Shown: positions 45,080-57,140, numbered from the stretch's first letter. The stretch: 64,000 nt of DNA from Eutreptiella sp. 'Long Island Sound 2002' (GCA_964036045.1 OZ038381.1:155886352-155950351); one strand, 5' to 3'. The notes: generated from the letters alone by a model not told the origin. A program made the numbers and translations.

Positions 45080-48000
45080 GCAACAAACAACCTGGAACCA
45101 GACACAACTGCTATGTGCACAAGCTGTCATGCCATGGCAACTGCAGCCCTCCCAAGCTGTGAGCGCAGTAGAGTGGCAGCTGAGTTTGTCACTGCTGAGA
45201 GGTGCTATGCTGAATATCTGTTCTCAGTGGACAAAGGGAGTACATGTGCTAAAAAAACAAAACCTTGGGAGAGTCCATGCATGTCTTTGTTCTTATCAGT
45301 AAAGAAGGCCAGCGCTTTTAAGACTTCGCATGCCATGAACCTATCTTTGTCATGAGCATAAACCTCCCAGAGGAGTGTAAACTATGCCCATTGTCCAGGT
45401 TGAATTTTTATGGAGAAGAAAATGCGTGTGTCTTCTTAGGTTGGGTGTGTCTTTTTTTTCAAAAGCGATGGGATTGCCGATGAGAGCAGGTAGGGATGCT
45501 ACTGAATTCAATCCGGCTAACATTTCGAGAGAATACAAAGAATCATCAAACACATCACTTTTGGAATGTGGTCTTGTGGCTAGTTTTTATTGTGGCTGAT
45601 GCCATTTCCCCAAATTGTGCCCTTGCATATACCTTGCAGCAAGGCTACACCCACTGAGACTGCAGGCCCAAACCCAATTGTGCAGTGTTGTCCACACCTT
45701 CCCTCAAGCTAAAACAGCATGTAAACAGACATGCATTCTGCGGACTACTTGCCTAAAGATGTACGTTTCACTTTGAAATTTGAAAGAATGGGTTAGGACA
45801 CATGGGGTATGGGTCCAGAGTGGTGAACACAAAGAGTTATGACTTTAGTGTTCAGCTGCTCCCTAGTACAGAGGACGTATGGTTTCAATGCAATCCTAAT
45901 CACTGGTGCTCTTCAGGCTGCGAAGCACAGAGGGCAATCAGACATAAGAACAGTGCCACTAAGTGGGTGTTGAAATTTGACGTGTCCTAAGAGCGGGGGC
46001 GGATTCCTCCGTGTCCTTCAGGGCCTTGGTGATAGGGTGCTGTGCTGTGTTCATGTCAAGGAGGCTCGTGGGTATGTCAACGTTTTGGCCGCGTTGCATG
46101 ACATTTTGTGGACAAGAGTAAGGTTGCCGGGGGCACGCTTGTCAAGAAAACGGCTGTGTTCTGCTTGGAGACAATGGCCACTGGGAAATGGGATGGCCGA
46201 GGTGCAATAAAGAGAAGATGTGGATATCTTACGGTTGCAAGGGAAGAGTTGGCCATCATGGCGTGCATGAGAGAAGCCCCAATTCCAGAAACAGAAACAA
46301 AGCGGTAATTTCTCACTTGTCAATTTGTCGGCTATTCAAACGGCTTGCACTCTGCAAGAATCTCTTACGGGGGTGAAAGTGATATTAAGGATCTTGAATA
46401 GCTCCACTAGGTTCACTTCCCTCACTTGATGAAGCGGGCACACCCACCAATGTTGAGGGCAATGGCAATGGTAACATTGCCCCCCCCCCCCCATCAATGT
46501 CCAGGCTAGCAAAGAGGCATACTAACTCGGTCCGAGCAAGGCACACAAGGAACTGCATGCTCTTGTGATCAAGTGGAACTCTTGTAATGCACTAGTGCAA
46601 ATAGGTAATGACCCTTTGAGAATGCTTTCTATCTTGCTTGCAGTTGCTGCTGTTGTTCCGAGAATTTTAGGACATAGGAGCCTTCGTATGTGTGGATGCA
46701 TACAACTATACGAAGGATCCCAGCCTATCACATCGGACACAACGAACCATTTCTGGTGCTTAAGAGCAAGGAAACATTGTCATTGTCACTTTGGAGTGTG
46801 GAAGCTCCCCTGAAGATCTTTGTGCTTGCTGTGATTTGCGCTATTCTTTGCCTCATGAAGGCGTTGCTCTTTTGATTTGACCTGGCGGATACATACACAA
46901 CTATCACAGCGCTACCACAGGCTACCACGCGCTACTCCACATCCGGCACAGGCACGCACGCACGCTCGCTCGCTCGCTCGCTCGCGCACACACACACGGA
47001 CACACCAACAGTGACAGCAGCAGCACATGACACTGCACAACAAAGACTGCAAAGCACGAGGCCATCTGGGACAGATAAGAGTTCAGCCCTGCTGCGTCAG
47101 AGTTGTTTGCCTCATTGGTGTGGAACTGGCCCCAATGACTGCCAGTCTCCAACGGAAACTGTGTCCACAAGACAACAACCAGGGCCTTGAAATGGCGACT
47201 GTCCTAGGACAACTTTGCAACACAAGGGCAAGAACACAACAAAAGCACACTGTGAAGGACACTGCACCAACCAAAAGAAGGGCTTGCACTGACCCCATAC
47301 TCCCAAAGCAGACAGAGGGACGAGATGATATGTATGGCCATACTGCCCAATTCACTGCCATGTGTACCGCTTAGCGCGAGTGGTGTGGTGGTGATGAGCC
47401 AGCAATAAAATTCAAAAAAAGCGTCGCAAGTTCCGCCGAAAATCACAATTCCCGGAAAGCTCCAGCAAGACGCAACTTTTGCCGAATCTCCTGTTTCTTG
47501 CGGGGGTATTTCCTGCTGTTACAGTGCGTGCCCACAGTTCACACGCTGCGCTGGCTCCCCCCAAATTTGTGGACACCCAAATACGGCATGCCCAATGCCA
47601 TACCACACACCGCATGCCACCGTGTGCCTGCAATCAAGAGAAATGCGGAGGGCTGCTATGTAGAACCACCAAACGTATGTAAATGACATGGGGCCGTTGG
47701 AGTTTCCTCAGGCTTGATCCAGGATAGATCGACAAACAATGCGATGTTTGGCAGACCACCCACCCACCCCAGCACCCACAAAATCTGCTTGACGCCTGAG
47801 CCTCAAGAAAGCGTCAGCCGACCAGCAGCCGATTCAAAAATCTACTACGTTCGATGATGTATCAACCGCCGTCAGTTCACCGCCAACAACTGCAGAGCGA
47901 CCGCAGAAAACTTGGACAAAAGGTGGATTGAAAACCACATTCTCATTGACACCCCGCAAAATGGGCTCTTCACTCCCCTTCAACTAGACAAAACAAAAGC

Positions 48001-49800
48001 ATTGCCGCCGTTTGTAAACTGTGAAGTGTGGAGTGTGTCAGCTGCCCAAGCCCTCCCATAATTGACGGGGGGCACTCAGACTCATATCCTACACCCTCTG
48101 CCCCCCCACTTCAAAAACTTTGGGGATTGTGGGGGCGGTGGGCGATTGGGATGTGTTGGGGTGAAAAAAACCTCCATCGCTCCGTAGAGATGGGGTCCCT
48201 AGAGATGGGGCAGGGGCGGCAGCAGAGAAGGCAGTGGAGAGGGAGGGGAGTCCAATTTTGTCATGTTTCATTCACATTAGAACTCTCATTCAATTCTGGA
48301 CACTCTGGGTACACAAGCGGGGCCGCCAAATTTCCATTCACACCGCCTTGACATTTGGCCCTGCTGGGAGAAAGGGAGGGGGGGGGGGGCGTGTAACGTC
48401 GGTGCCTGAGCGCCCCCCATGCCTTCTGCTGCATCATACTCAATGTACCGCAATCCTCATGAGGTACATGCCGTGTTGTGGGTATATCGAACTTTGGGGC
48501 CCGCCGCAGCTGCTCTTGAACAACCGCAATGCAGCGCCCCACGGTCCCAAGTTTATGGAAGCACAGCGAATCTAGTCCCAGATCAATGCGGTTCCTGCGC
48601 TGATTGCAGCTTGGACGGTCGTGACTTCGATGAGGGGGGCTATACGGCCGTAAAACAGGGCGTATCACCGCAGCAGATCTGCAACCCCACGGCATTTCAG
48701 GGCATGCGTCACGCTGTTGCCTAATCTGAAACAAACCATTTGCCCTGTCTGACGAAACACACGACCACAACGGTACGCACTGGGCATGAGACTGGGACTC
48801 GCCACCCAAGATCCTGAGAGACCGAAGACATCCCCGACAGCAAATGTCCAACGCAAACATGAATCGGTCGCCAATGCATAACTCACAACATATCAGATGT
48901 GCCTTATCATTTGCAAAGCACATTGACCTCGAAGGATCGGGGAGGAAATGTGTGGAGGATTGCTGTCCTTGCGGCCCTGCTTTGGTGCAACGCATTCACA
49001 ATATGTTAAAATGCGTGGCAATGGCACAGTGACGTAGGTGCAGACGTCATTTCCCACATCACCAAGCCATATGTTTCTCCACAAAACAAAAAGGATGCGC
49101 ACCCACCCTTCCCTTCAGCCGCCCCTCCCAGCTTACGCCACAAGAAGGCATCTCCTTGGATTGAAGCCTATGTGCCACGGCACGACTACATGAAACGGGA
49201 CACTAGAGCCCACACTTATTTACAGGGTAAAATACTGAGTTCAAATGATGGCCCGGACTGCGTACAGGCATCTCCAGTGAACCCCACCGCTGCTTGGAAA
49301 TCCGGGACAGCGATGTGTTTCAAAGAGAAGGAGGGGGTAAAGAGGGCGAGGTTTGAGGAGATTCAGATCAGGGGTGACTCTGCCCAACCGCTGGTTCCTT
49401 GTGCCAGTGCCAATGGAAACCTCTCATGGATGTTGGCACTTGTGCAGGACACAAAGGTGGTCTTGAGGCCTGGGCTGTCCTCCATTGACAGGAAAAGCAA
49501 GCTGCCCTCCACCGCCCTCAAATGTAATGAAAAAGCAGCCCGAGCAGCAACCGGCTGTCAGTTGATCGCCAACCGCCTTCGGCCAAGAGAACTTCTTGCA
49601 CCACCATCCTCATCCACTAAGCCATCCTTCTCAGTCCTGAAGCAAGCACTGCAATGGGGATGCAAAGGGTTTCCTTGCTCTCGGGGACAGGGGGGCGGCC
49701 AAAGGGATTCGGAAGGGGTGTGCAGGGCCCCGATCCCCCAAAAGAGCAGGAGCCGGGGCAGCGGTGCCGCGCGCGAGGGCTTTAGGGCAGCATTGGACCT
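45080..49800. other. Region without a supportable gene
   Basis: Several short frames on both strands. The longest (48261-48995 minus; 49172-49822 plus) lack any domain and have Cys/Arg/Pro-biased composition. A (CGCT)n/(CA)n tract lies at 46953-46998. C or G runs occur at 46480 and 48378. Confidence 0.4.
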
Positions 49801-49806
49801 CTGCGC

Positions 49807-52800
49807 TCAGCCAGACTGGTGACGCGTGTTCGCCTTCTGGAAGGAGCGCCAGCCTGCGTACAGCAGCGCCCCGATGCCCACAAGCGCCCCTGCCGCTGCC
49901 AGCCCCGCGAGGGCGGCGTCCCAATCGGGCTCCTCCCACAGATCCTGCTCGTACTGGTAGCGGGACATGGCAGGGGCGGAGGCTGCCCGTCGTGGCTCCG
50001 AGCCAGAGGCAGGCCGCGCGGGGCGGCGCTGATGACACGTGGTGCGCTGCAGGCCTTGGAGGACCTGCGTGTCGCTCTCGTCCAGCGCGTCAGCATTTTG
50101 CGAGAGGAAATCATCCAGGCGACGGGCATTGACCTGTGGGATGCGAGTGTTTGGCTGAAACTGCGCGCCTCGTTATACGAGGCGCAAATTGGGCTCGGCG
50201 CGCGCCTCGCTAGCACCAAACCCCCCCCCCCCCGTGCGCCTCGTCAGTGCCAACCCCCCCCCCCCCCCCCGTGCGCCTCGTCAGCGCCACCCCCCCCCCC
50301 CCCCGTGCGCCTCGTTAGCGCCAACCCCCCCCCCCCCCCATGCGCCTCGTTAGCGCCAAACTCCCCCCCCCGTGCGCCTCGTTAGCGCCAAACTCCCCCC
50401 CCCCGTGCGCCTCGTTAGCGCCAAACCCCCCCCCGTGCGCCTCGCTAGCGCGCCAAACCAACCCCCCATGCGCCTCGTTAGCGCGCCAAACCCCCCTCCC
50501 CCTGTGCACCGCCTTGCCTGTGGCCCCTTAAATAACAAGACTCCTGCGGTGGCTACAGACCGCCTTTTGTGTGCACCGCCTTGTGTGTGTACCGCCTTTT
50601 GTGTGTACCGCCTTGCCTGTGGCCCCTTAAATAACAAGACTCCTGCGGTGGCTACAGACCGCCTTTTGTGTGCACCGCCTTGTGTGTATACCGCCTTTTG
50701 TGTGTACCGCCCTGCTTGTGGCCCCTTAAATAACAAGACTCCTGCGGTGGCTACAGACCGCCTTTTGTGTGCACCGCCTTGTGTGTATACCGCCTTGTGT
50801 GTGTACCGCCTTGCCTGTGGCCCCTTAAATAACAAGACTCCTGCGGTGGCTACAGACCGCCTTTTGTGTGCACCGCCTTGTGTGTGCACCGCCTTCTATG
50901 TGCACCGTCCTGCTTGTGGCCCCTTAAATAACAAGACTCCTGCGGTGGCTACAGACCGCCTTTTGTGTGCACCGCCTTGTGTGTGTACCGCCTTGCTTGT
51001 GGCCCCTTAAATAACAAGACTCCTGCGGTGGCTACAGACCGCCTTTTGTGTGCACCGCCTTGTGTGTGCACCGCCTTGTGTATGCACCGGCTTGTATGTG
51101 CACCGGCTTGTGTATGCACGGACTTGTATGTGGACTACGCGTCTCGTGAGTGCCACCCCCCCCCCCCCGTGCGCCTCGTTAGCGCGCCAATCCCCCCCCC
51201 CTGCGCGCCTCGTTAGCGCCAAAACCCCCCCGCGCGCCTCGTTCGCAACCCCCCCCCCCGTGCGCCTCGTTAGCGCCAACCCCCCCCCCCCCCCCCCGTG
51301 CGCCTCGTTAAACGAGGCGCGCAGTCTCGGTCAAACAATGTGGGATGCGCAGGGGTGGGTTCCCTCAGTGAACTGGGTCGATACATCACTGGACTGAAAT
51401 CGGTGACTGCACACCGGCTTGCCCCAACTGTTCTGGTTGCGAATTGGTTGATCATTATTCGGGTCTGGTTCCACATTGGGTGCACTTGGAGTTTCGGGTT
51501 GGTTTCTGGTTGCTTGGTCCACAGGCAGACCACAGCAAGCACGTTGCTCATCTCTTTCCTCCTCCATCTTTCTTTCCCTCGTTGAACTGTTGCACATTGT
51601 TGTTCTCAATCGGGGTGTTTCCCAAATTAACACCAGAACCGAATAGCACATGGAAAACACGTGCAATTCAACTGTAAGGGAATTGCGATTGCATGTCACT
51701 GACTTGAATTCTTGAAATGTTTGATTTTTCTCCGTTGGTCTTGGAAAGGAAAGGAAAAGATTGTTTACAACGCTGGGTACAATGGCCCCACTTGGGGGGT
51801 TGTCCAGTGTGGGCCATTACGTAATTCGTACATAGAAAATAACGGATTGGATTACCAGCACCATCCCCCATTTTCTCAACATTTGGTAATCTACATGTAC
51901 TCAACATCTGGCACTCCTTGAGACAGATGCCTAAGCTTCTTAACAGCAGCCCCCGCCTTCACAAGCCTGCTTTTGGGACAAAAAATGGCTCGTTTTGACG
52001 AAAACTGTGCCAGTGTTGCAGGGTAGACCCCCAACTTGGGGCCAGCACCCCAGGCCGCCATCGCTGAATTTTCGGCCCAAACTTAAAGTTTGGCAAGGGC
52101 ACCTGGGGGGTCGAAGCCATGAGACTTGTGGCCGGCGTGACGCCCCTCTGTGCTGGCGATGGACAATATGGATTGGTGAGGTGCAGTAAAAACATTTCAG
52201 CACAGACACACAAACAGACACACAAACAGACACACAAACAGACACACACGCACGCCCGCATTGCAACGCAACAACACAGCAGAAAGCACCGCAACACCGA
52301 GACACAGACACAACCTGCAGAGGTCCTCGACACATCGGACAACTGGGAGTCTGGTGCTTTGCCCTGCATTGACGGACCCATCCTGCCAGACACTGGGCGT
52401 GGAAGTAGTGATGCCTGTGGACCACGACATGCAGAAGCTCAGCCCGCGGCCCCAACCCTGAGAGAAGCCTAACCATACATCGTAGCACAAATCTGAACTG
52501 TGGAGAGGAACCTGTCATTTGGTCTGCACCTCTGCATCAACACTCCCTCCCTGTGTCCTTTGTCCACCCCCCACCATTGGCATCCTTCCCCTTCGCTGCT
52601 TGCCTCCCGTCCACCAGGTCCCAAGTTGCCCCCTTCCGTGTGACGGCTAAAATTGAGATGCAGATTCCGGACCTCATCCAACTGCGCCTCCTCCTGTCCT
52701 AATGGGTGACATCTGAAGCCTGCCATCCCAGTAGTGTTGTTCGTTATAGTGTTGAATCCGCTGGGAACAATGCAAGACTCCACAGAGCTCAACCGCAACT

Positions 52801-53923
52801 TGCATCAGACGACTATCATGGTGTCATGGCATAGAAACCCGGTCTCTCTTTCACAAGCACGCTACTAATGGAACTGACCAACCGGCTGACATGCGACGTC
52901 GTGCGGCACCAACCCTCTGTATTGATCGAACCCACCAACCACCCAACATGCAAACTACAATACCAACCCTCACATGAAGGCTATCAAAGGAACCCACCCC
53001 GCATCCCCCTTGGTCCTCCCCACATCCTCGCTGTCACTGCTGCATCCTCGCCAGTCTTCCACACTTCTCCCTCCACCATCCATCGTGCTCAACTCATCAT
53101 CACTTGTCCTCCGCAGATCCTCCCCAGTCCACTTCACATCCTGCTTTGTGGGGCAAGGAGAGCAATTTATTGCTGCAAAATCAAATGCTATTGTTCAGCC
53201 TGCGTCTAGAACTGAAATAAAATGGCTATCCCACAAATAATGTTGTGGTGGATATGAATTCGACGTGTGGTCGTTCGTGGGGAGCAGGTGAGCACAAATA
53301 ATGTCGAAGGTTGCTCTAACCACCATCTGCTTCCATTTGATGACTCATGCATGTGATGATCAAGCCACATTGTGCTGCTAGTGCTGGTGCCACTGGCCAC
53401 AAGGTGGGGGCGTAGCCCACAAGGGCATTAGGCATGAAGCAGACGAGTGGGTTTCATTTACCATCGGGCTGTTATGCAATGGCAACATGTGAACCGCCAC
53501 AGCACAACAGCGGTTATTGTTCACGTCACGGGGTTCAAGGTAAACTGATGGTTGGTGGTGAACATGTGGTGCCTCTGCCCCTGCCCCTGCCCCTGCCCCT
53601 GCCCCTGCCCATGTCCAGGTCCCTGCCCCTGCCCATGTCCTTGCCCATGCCCATGCCCCTTCCCATGCCCCTGCCCCTGCCCCTGCCCCTGCCCTTGCCC
53701 CTGCCCCTGCCCCTGCGGTTGGCATCTCCTTAGGAGCTGTGTTATCTCAATTGTGGCATTTGGGACGAGAAACGGTAGGGTCGTGGTCAGCCCTCAGACA
53801 GCGCATACTGTTGGAACCCCGCACCAGAGCAGCGCATTGCTGCATCGGACCGCGTGATTGATTCCTGGCAAATTGGACAATCATCGAGCTCCAGGGCATT
53901 TGGACTGGCTTCAGGCGAAGGAG
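49807..53923 (-). CDS. RING-H2 protein with C-terminal membrane anchor (last three exons)
   Basis: Likely an E3 ubiquitin ligase anchored in a membrane by its tail. Visible exons (minus) are 53809-53923 (or ending at 53818), 52315-52414 and 49807-50133, with GT-AG introns. Exon A codes ELDDCPICQESITRSDAAMR and then CSGAG. Exon B codes HHYFHAQCLAGWVRQC and CPMCRGPLQ. Exon C codes VNARRLDDFLSQNADALDES, a basic linker, and a final stretch with AALAGLAAAGALVGIGALLY as a transmembrane helix, ending HQSG-TGA. Together the Cys/His ligands form a C-C-C-H-H-C-C-C RING. The exon A donor is either GTATGC (808) or GTTCCA (817); both keep frame, and the second gives a shorter loop before the His pair. Upstream exons were not found, so the N-terminus is unknown. 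The last intron carries a mobile element at its acceptor. Confidence 0.85.
50175..50512. repeat. GTGCGCCTCGTTAGCGCC tandem array (left)
   Basis: About nine units of 30-40 bases, each GTGCGCCTCGTTAGCGCC(A) followed by a C run of variable length. The unit copies the arm of the palindrome next to the element end. A shorter array of the same unit lies at 51145-51310. Confidence 0.9.
50512..51130. repeat. ~98-bp tandem repeat, about six copies
   Basis: CCTTAAATAACAAGACTCCT then GCGGTGGCTACAGACCGCC and repeats of TTGTGTGCACCGCC recur at about 50527, 50627, 50725, 50823, 50920 and 51005. GCGGTGGCTACAGACCGC can fold into a small hairpin in each unit. Confidence 0.92.
51145..51310. repeat. GTGCGCCTCGTTAGCGCC tandem array (right)
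   Basis: About five units like the left array, in the same orientation, ending in the right-hand palindrome. Confidence 0.88.
52197..52252. repeat. (ACACACAAACAG)n minisatellite in RING intron
   Basis: Four 12-base units followed by CA/CG dinucleotides, about 60 bases beyond the exon B donor on the minus strand. Confidence 0.9.
53571..53716. repeat. (GCCCCT)n hexanucleotide array
   Basis: About 24 units with variants GCCCAT and GCCCTT. It lies in the RING gene intron, about 90 bases beyond exon A. Confidence 0.95.
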
Positions 53924-54167
53924 CTGCGACATGCAGATGTATACGGAGAGGCAGCACACTCACAGGTGCAGGCGCACACCGAGATGTACACGCACAGACC
54001 CAGGTGAATAACATGGGCCCAGGCACACGCAAAAAAATTGCACAGAGACCATCACAGTATTACCCGCTCCAAACGTTCGAGGGCACAATATGGCAAAAGG
54101 CACTGCTGATGCTGCCGGTCCTGTGGTTGATATGGCATGACATCGAAGAAAGAGGTCAAGATTGGAG

Positions 54168-54345
54168 GCATGGAAACGGATGACAGCATAGGCGTGTGCA
54201 TGGTGCATGTCCTCTCCAGTGACTCCACAGAGGGTGCCCTCCCTACATCGATGATTGCATTGAAACAGATGATTGCATAGGCGTGTCCCTGGTGCATGTC
54301 CTCTCCAGTGAATCCACAGAGGTTGCTCTCCCTGCGTCCCCCCGT
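54168..54345. repeat. Two-copy tandem repeat, ~90-bp period
   Basis: GCATAGGCGTGT, GGTGCATGTCCTCTCCAGTG and ATCCACAGAGG recur 89-90 bases apart with preceding GAAAC(G/A)GATGA. Confidence 0.9.
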
Positions 54346-54349
54346 GTCC

Positions 54350-55990
54350 CTCCCCCGCGTCCCACCGCCATGTCCTGCTGTACCGTTGAAATGATTATTT
54401 GCCTTGATGGCAACCCACAGGGAAGGAGCCACAAGAGATGCTTTAGCGATGCTTGAATTTTGAGTTGAATCTTTGTCCCAAGGATCCTTTTGAACAATGT
54501 GCTCAATTGTTGTTTTTTGGTCATTGGTTGGTGCACATTAATTGGGCAATTATTTTGCATGGATGAGGGCATGGGCTGAGCATGGGCTTTGCCAAACCCC
54601 AAAAAATGGTTGCAACCCTACGTCTTTTGAAAACGGCCAATTTCACACCCTCCCCGCGCCCCCCCCCCACCACCACGTCCACAACACCCTCAGAGATGCA
54701 CAACAGAGGGTGAGAGTGAGTGCTACACGTACACAGGTCATCTGCCCCGGGGGGGGGGGGCGACTACAACCGGTGCGGATGCAACACGCCCCCCAGCTAT
54801 CTGCCAAGACTTGCGGGTGGGGGGGGGGGTCAGCGGGAGGGTGGGGGGGGGGGGCGCTGCGTGCAACCCACTACTACCACATGCATACCTCAAGGGGGTG
54901 TGTGTGTATGGGGGGCACGGGGGTATAGAGGTATGTATGCAATAATAGCGATTTCTTGTCTTTGCCGGGAGGAAAGTCTTAAGGGTCTTAAGGACCAAAG
55001 GCATAGTACCCCCTTCAACTAAGCATGGGACAAAAAATTTGGCGCCGTTGGCACCACGGCCCCTGCACCGCTATGTTTCAAATCTCGGGGGGGGGGGGGG
55101 GGGCTAGGGGGTGTTGCATACAAGGACCGGGCCCGGCTACCCCCCCCCCCGGGTCATCTGCATCATAACGACAGCTACTACATACTTGCATAAAGTCTAG
55201 CTCGGCTGTGTTACTGCTGGTAAAGTAAGGATTCACATTCATTATGAGAACTGTCATCCACGTATAAGGGCAGTACCCACGCACATCTTTGAACATTGGA
55301 TGTTCCATCTGTTGTGGTTTCCTACTTTTGGTGGTTGACCTACCTGCATGGCTTGCACGCTGGTTGTGGACGACAAAAAGCACCATTTCGTTGATAAATG
55401 AGAGCCATTGTCCAAGGATTAGCTAATAGTACGTACCAAAACAAAGCAAAGCAATTTATTCATCCATTCATTCATCATTGGCAGCTGAGACCCGGCCTAG
55501 GCAAATCCACACGGGTGCATAAAATATGCACAGAAATTAGTATCCGTAAGATGGCTGCCACCAAGATTAATCGAGTGGCAACACATAGCAAAGTCTGGTG
55601 ATCGAGAGACAGCAAGTGTACATTGATATAATAACAAGCACACAGAGACCAACCACAAATGCGCATCTGAGGCTGCAAAAGATGACAAGCATGAAGAGTG
55701 CAAGTCCTGGGACACCAGCCCCCGATCCCCCGTGTGCACTTGTATGTGTCTTCATTATAATATATATCATAATACTGATATGGATCCATTGCAGGGTAGA
55801 TCTTCACGTGTCTCAGTGCAAGCGAAGACAGCAGCACTGATCACTTGTACATTAGACTAAGAAACAGTATGTGAAATCGGATCCTTGAAACACACAATAG
55901 CATGTACCATGCGCTCTGTGTGTACTGACTCCTTCACACCCATCATGTGAAGACTATAGTGCAGGACCATTGCAGGGTATTGGGGAGGCA
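54350..55990. other. Mostly non-coding
   Basis: G and C runs at 54661, 54750, 54821, 54845, 55087 and 55141. A minus-strand frame from ATG at about 55788 (MDPYQYYDIYYNEDTYKCTR, then a hydrophobic LLCVATRLILVAAILRILIS) runs to 55475. It is intact but has no known relative that I recognise and no clear splice context. Confidence 0.35.
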
Positions 55991-56059
55991 CCCACGTTTT
56001 GGGCCCTAGCCTTTCGTTTCTTCTTTTGCTGTTGTTCAAATCATGTGTGAAACGACGAC

Positions 56060-56806
56060 ATTTCAAGTGTTGTGTAAGCTACTCTAGTGCCGGCTACATG
56101 CCCTACTTCCCTAGCGCAAAGGACGTCCAGCTTGTCTACATAGGTTGCCAATCAAATCAACAAGCTCCGCCTACAACAGGGCCTAGTGCTCCATGGTTAA
56201 CGCCCAACCAAAACTACTCCGGGTCTAACGACAAGCACTACTTACTACAGTGGCGGACAGGGAGATGGCCAATATGAATATTCAAGTCTACGTCCTGCTA
56301 CTGACTGTCACATTCATCATCTGGACCATCAATGTACGATGGGTTACCCTCACGACCCCCACCCCTTGGGCTACTTTGAAGACCACAATGTGGCCGACCA
56401 AGGTTTTGCATCAACTTTTGAAATGCGGATACAACCAGTCCTTGAAGAGTCCGACATCTTCCCAATCCCTATCACCACAAGACCACCGGTGCCAGCTCCT
56501 AGAGCACTCCAGCTAGGATGTGCCCCTCCACCGGATGCGTACGTTGCTAACAGGATCACCCTAGTGCCAATATGTGAACCCTGCGCTCCGCAGTCACAAT
56601 GCAGCCATGGCGAATCCTCCGCTCTCTCTTCTACCAACGTTGATGACCAGCCCTACGACAACTCGTTGGCCTCGCTGCTTGCCCCCGTCATCCGGGCGTT
56701 CGCCTCTCCCAAAGTCTTCAACGTTTTACGGCTTGCCATGCCCAAGCCCAACAACAAAATGCTTGCCGCAACTGTGAATGTACCTACGGCTCACTTGGAA
56801 ATGTGA
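56060..56806 (+). pseudogene. Coding-like exon running into the large inverted repeat
   Basis: The plus-strand frame 56252-56806 reads GGQGDGQYEYSSLRPATDC, GYFEDHNVADQGFASTFEMR, IQPVLEESDIFPIPITTRP and NSLASLLAPVIRAFASPKVF, and ends TAHLEM-TGA. Just upstream another frame (QQAPPTTGPSAPWLTPNQNY, SGSNDKHY) appears to join it at a YY..SGG step with a small frame change or a splice (CTACTTACTACAG acceptor). Composition is protein-like, Pro/Gln/Tyr-rich upstream and folded-looking downstream. The last nine codons lie inside the arm of the inverted repeat (from ~56779), so the original C-terminus may have been replaced. No family is recognised. Confidence 0.4.
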
Positions 56807-56989
56807 AGTTGGGGCTCGGTTGGGGCTAAAACGGCTCATTTGGGGCTAAGTGGTGTTTTTCAAGGGGTTTCATGTGAAAACTTGTGGCTTTCGGGGGTGG
56901 GTTGGGGTTTTGGAATGTCCCCAAAGGGATCCCAATCCCTAGTCCAAGAGGATTCGACCGGGGGGGTATTTTTTTTTCGACGGCTCAGT

Positions 56990-57140
56990 TGACTAAGCAC
57001 CCCGACTCAGCCGTCACTGAGCCGTCACTAAGCCAGCTCACTTAGCTCTCACTTAGCTCTCACTTAGCTCTCACTGAGCGCGCCAAATGGCTCACTGAGC
57101 GCTCACTGAGAGCTAATTAGGGGCTCACTCAAGGCTCACT
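56990..57140. repeat. TTAGCTCTCACTGAGC-type array, left arm
   Basis: Repeats of GAGCCGTCACTGAGC, CTCACTTAGCT and CGCTCACTGAG. The mirror copy is at 62405-62560. Confidence 0.9.

Larger units (their letters stand above)
50146..51338. mobile_element. 1.19-kb inverted-repeat element with 11-bp target duplication
   Basis: Perfect direct repeats TGTGGGATGCG flank it (50135-50145 and 51339-51349). The ends are inverted copies: TGTTTGGCTGAAACTGCGCG at 50148 and TGTTTGACCGAGACTGCGCG read inward from 51337. Each is followed by a small palindrome GCGCCTCGTT-W-AACGAGGCGC. The interior contains only tandem arrays and no transposase, so it is non-autonomous. A duplication of 9-11 bp with such ends is most like Mutator-type elements, but the family is an inference. 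It sits in the last intron of the RING gene, next to the acceptor. Confidence 0.85.

Noticed and set aside
48261-48995. 244-codon minus-strand frame
   Set aside because: Cys/Arg/Pro-biased with no domain, poor start and overlapping frames of similar length; probably chance.
49172-49822. 216-codon plus-strand frame
   Set aside because: It overlaps the supported RING exon on the other strand and has no recognisable motif.
50175-51310. CRISPR-like regular repeats
   Set aside because: Units are tandem without unique spacers, lie in a eukaryotic intron and are bounded by transposon ends.
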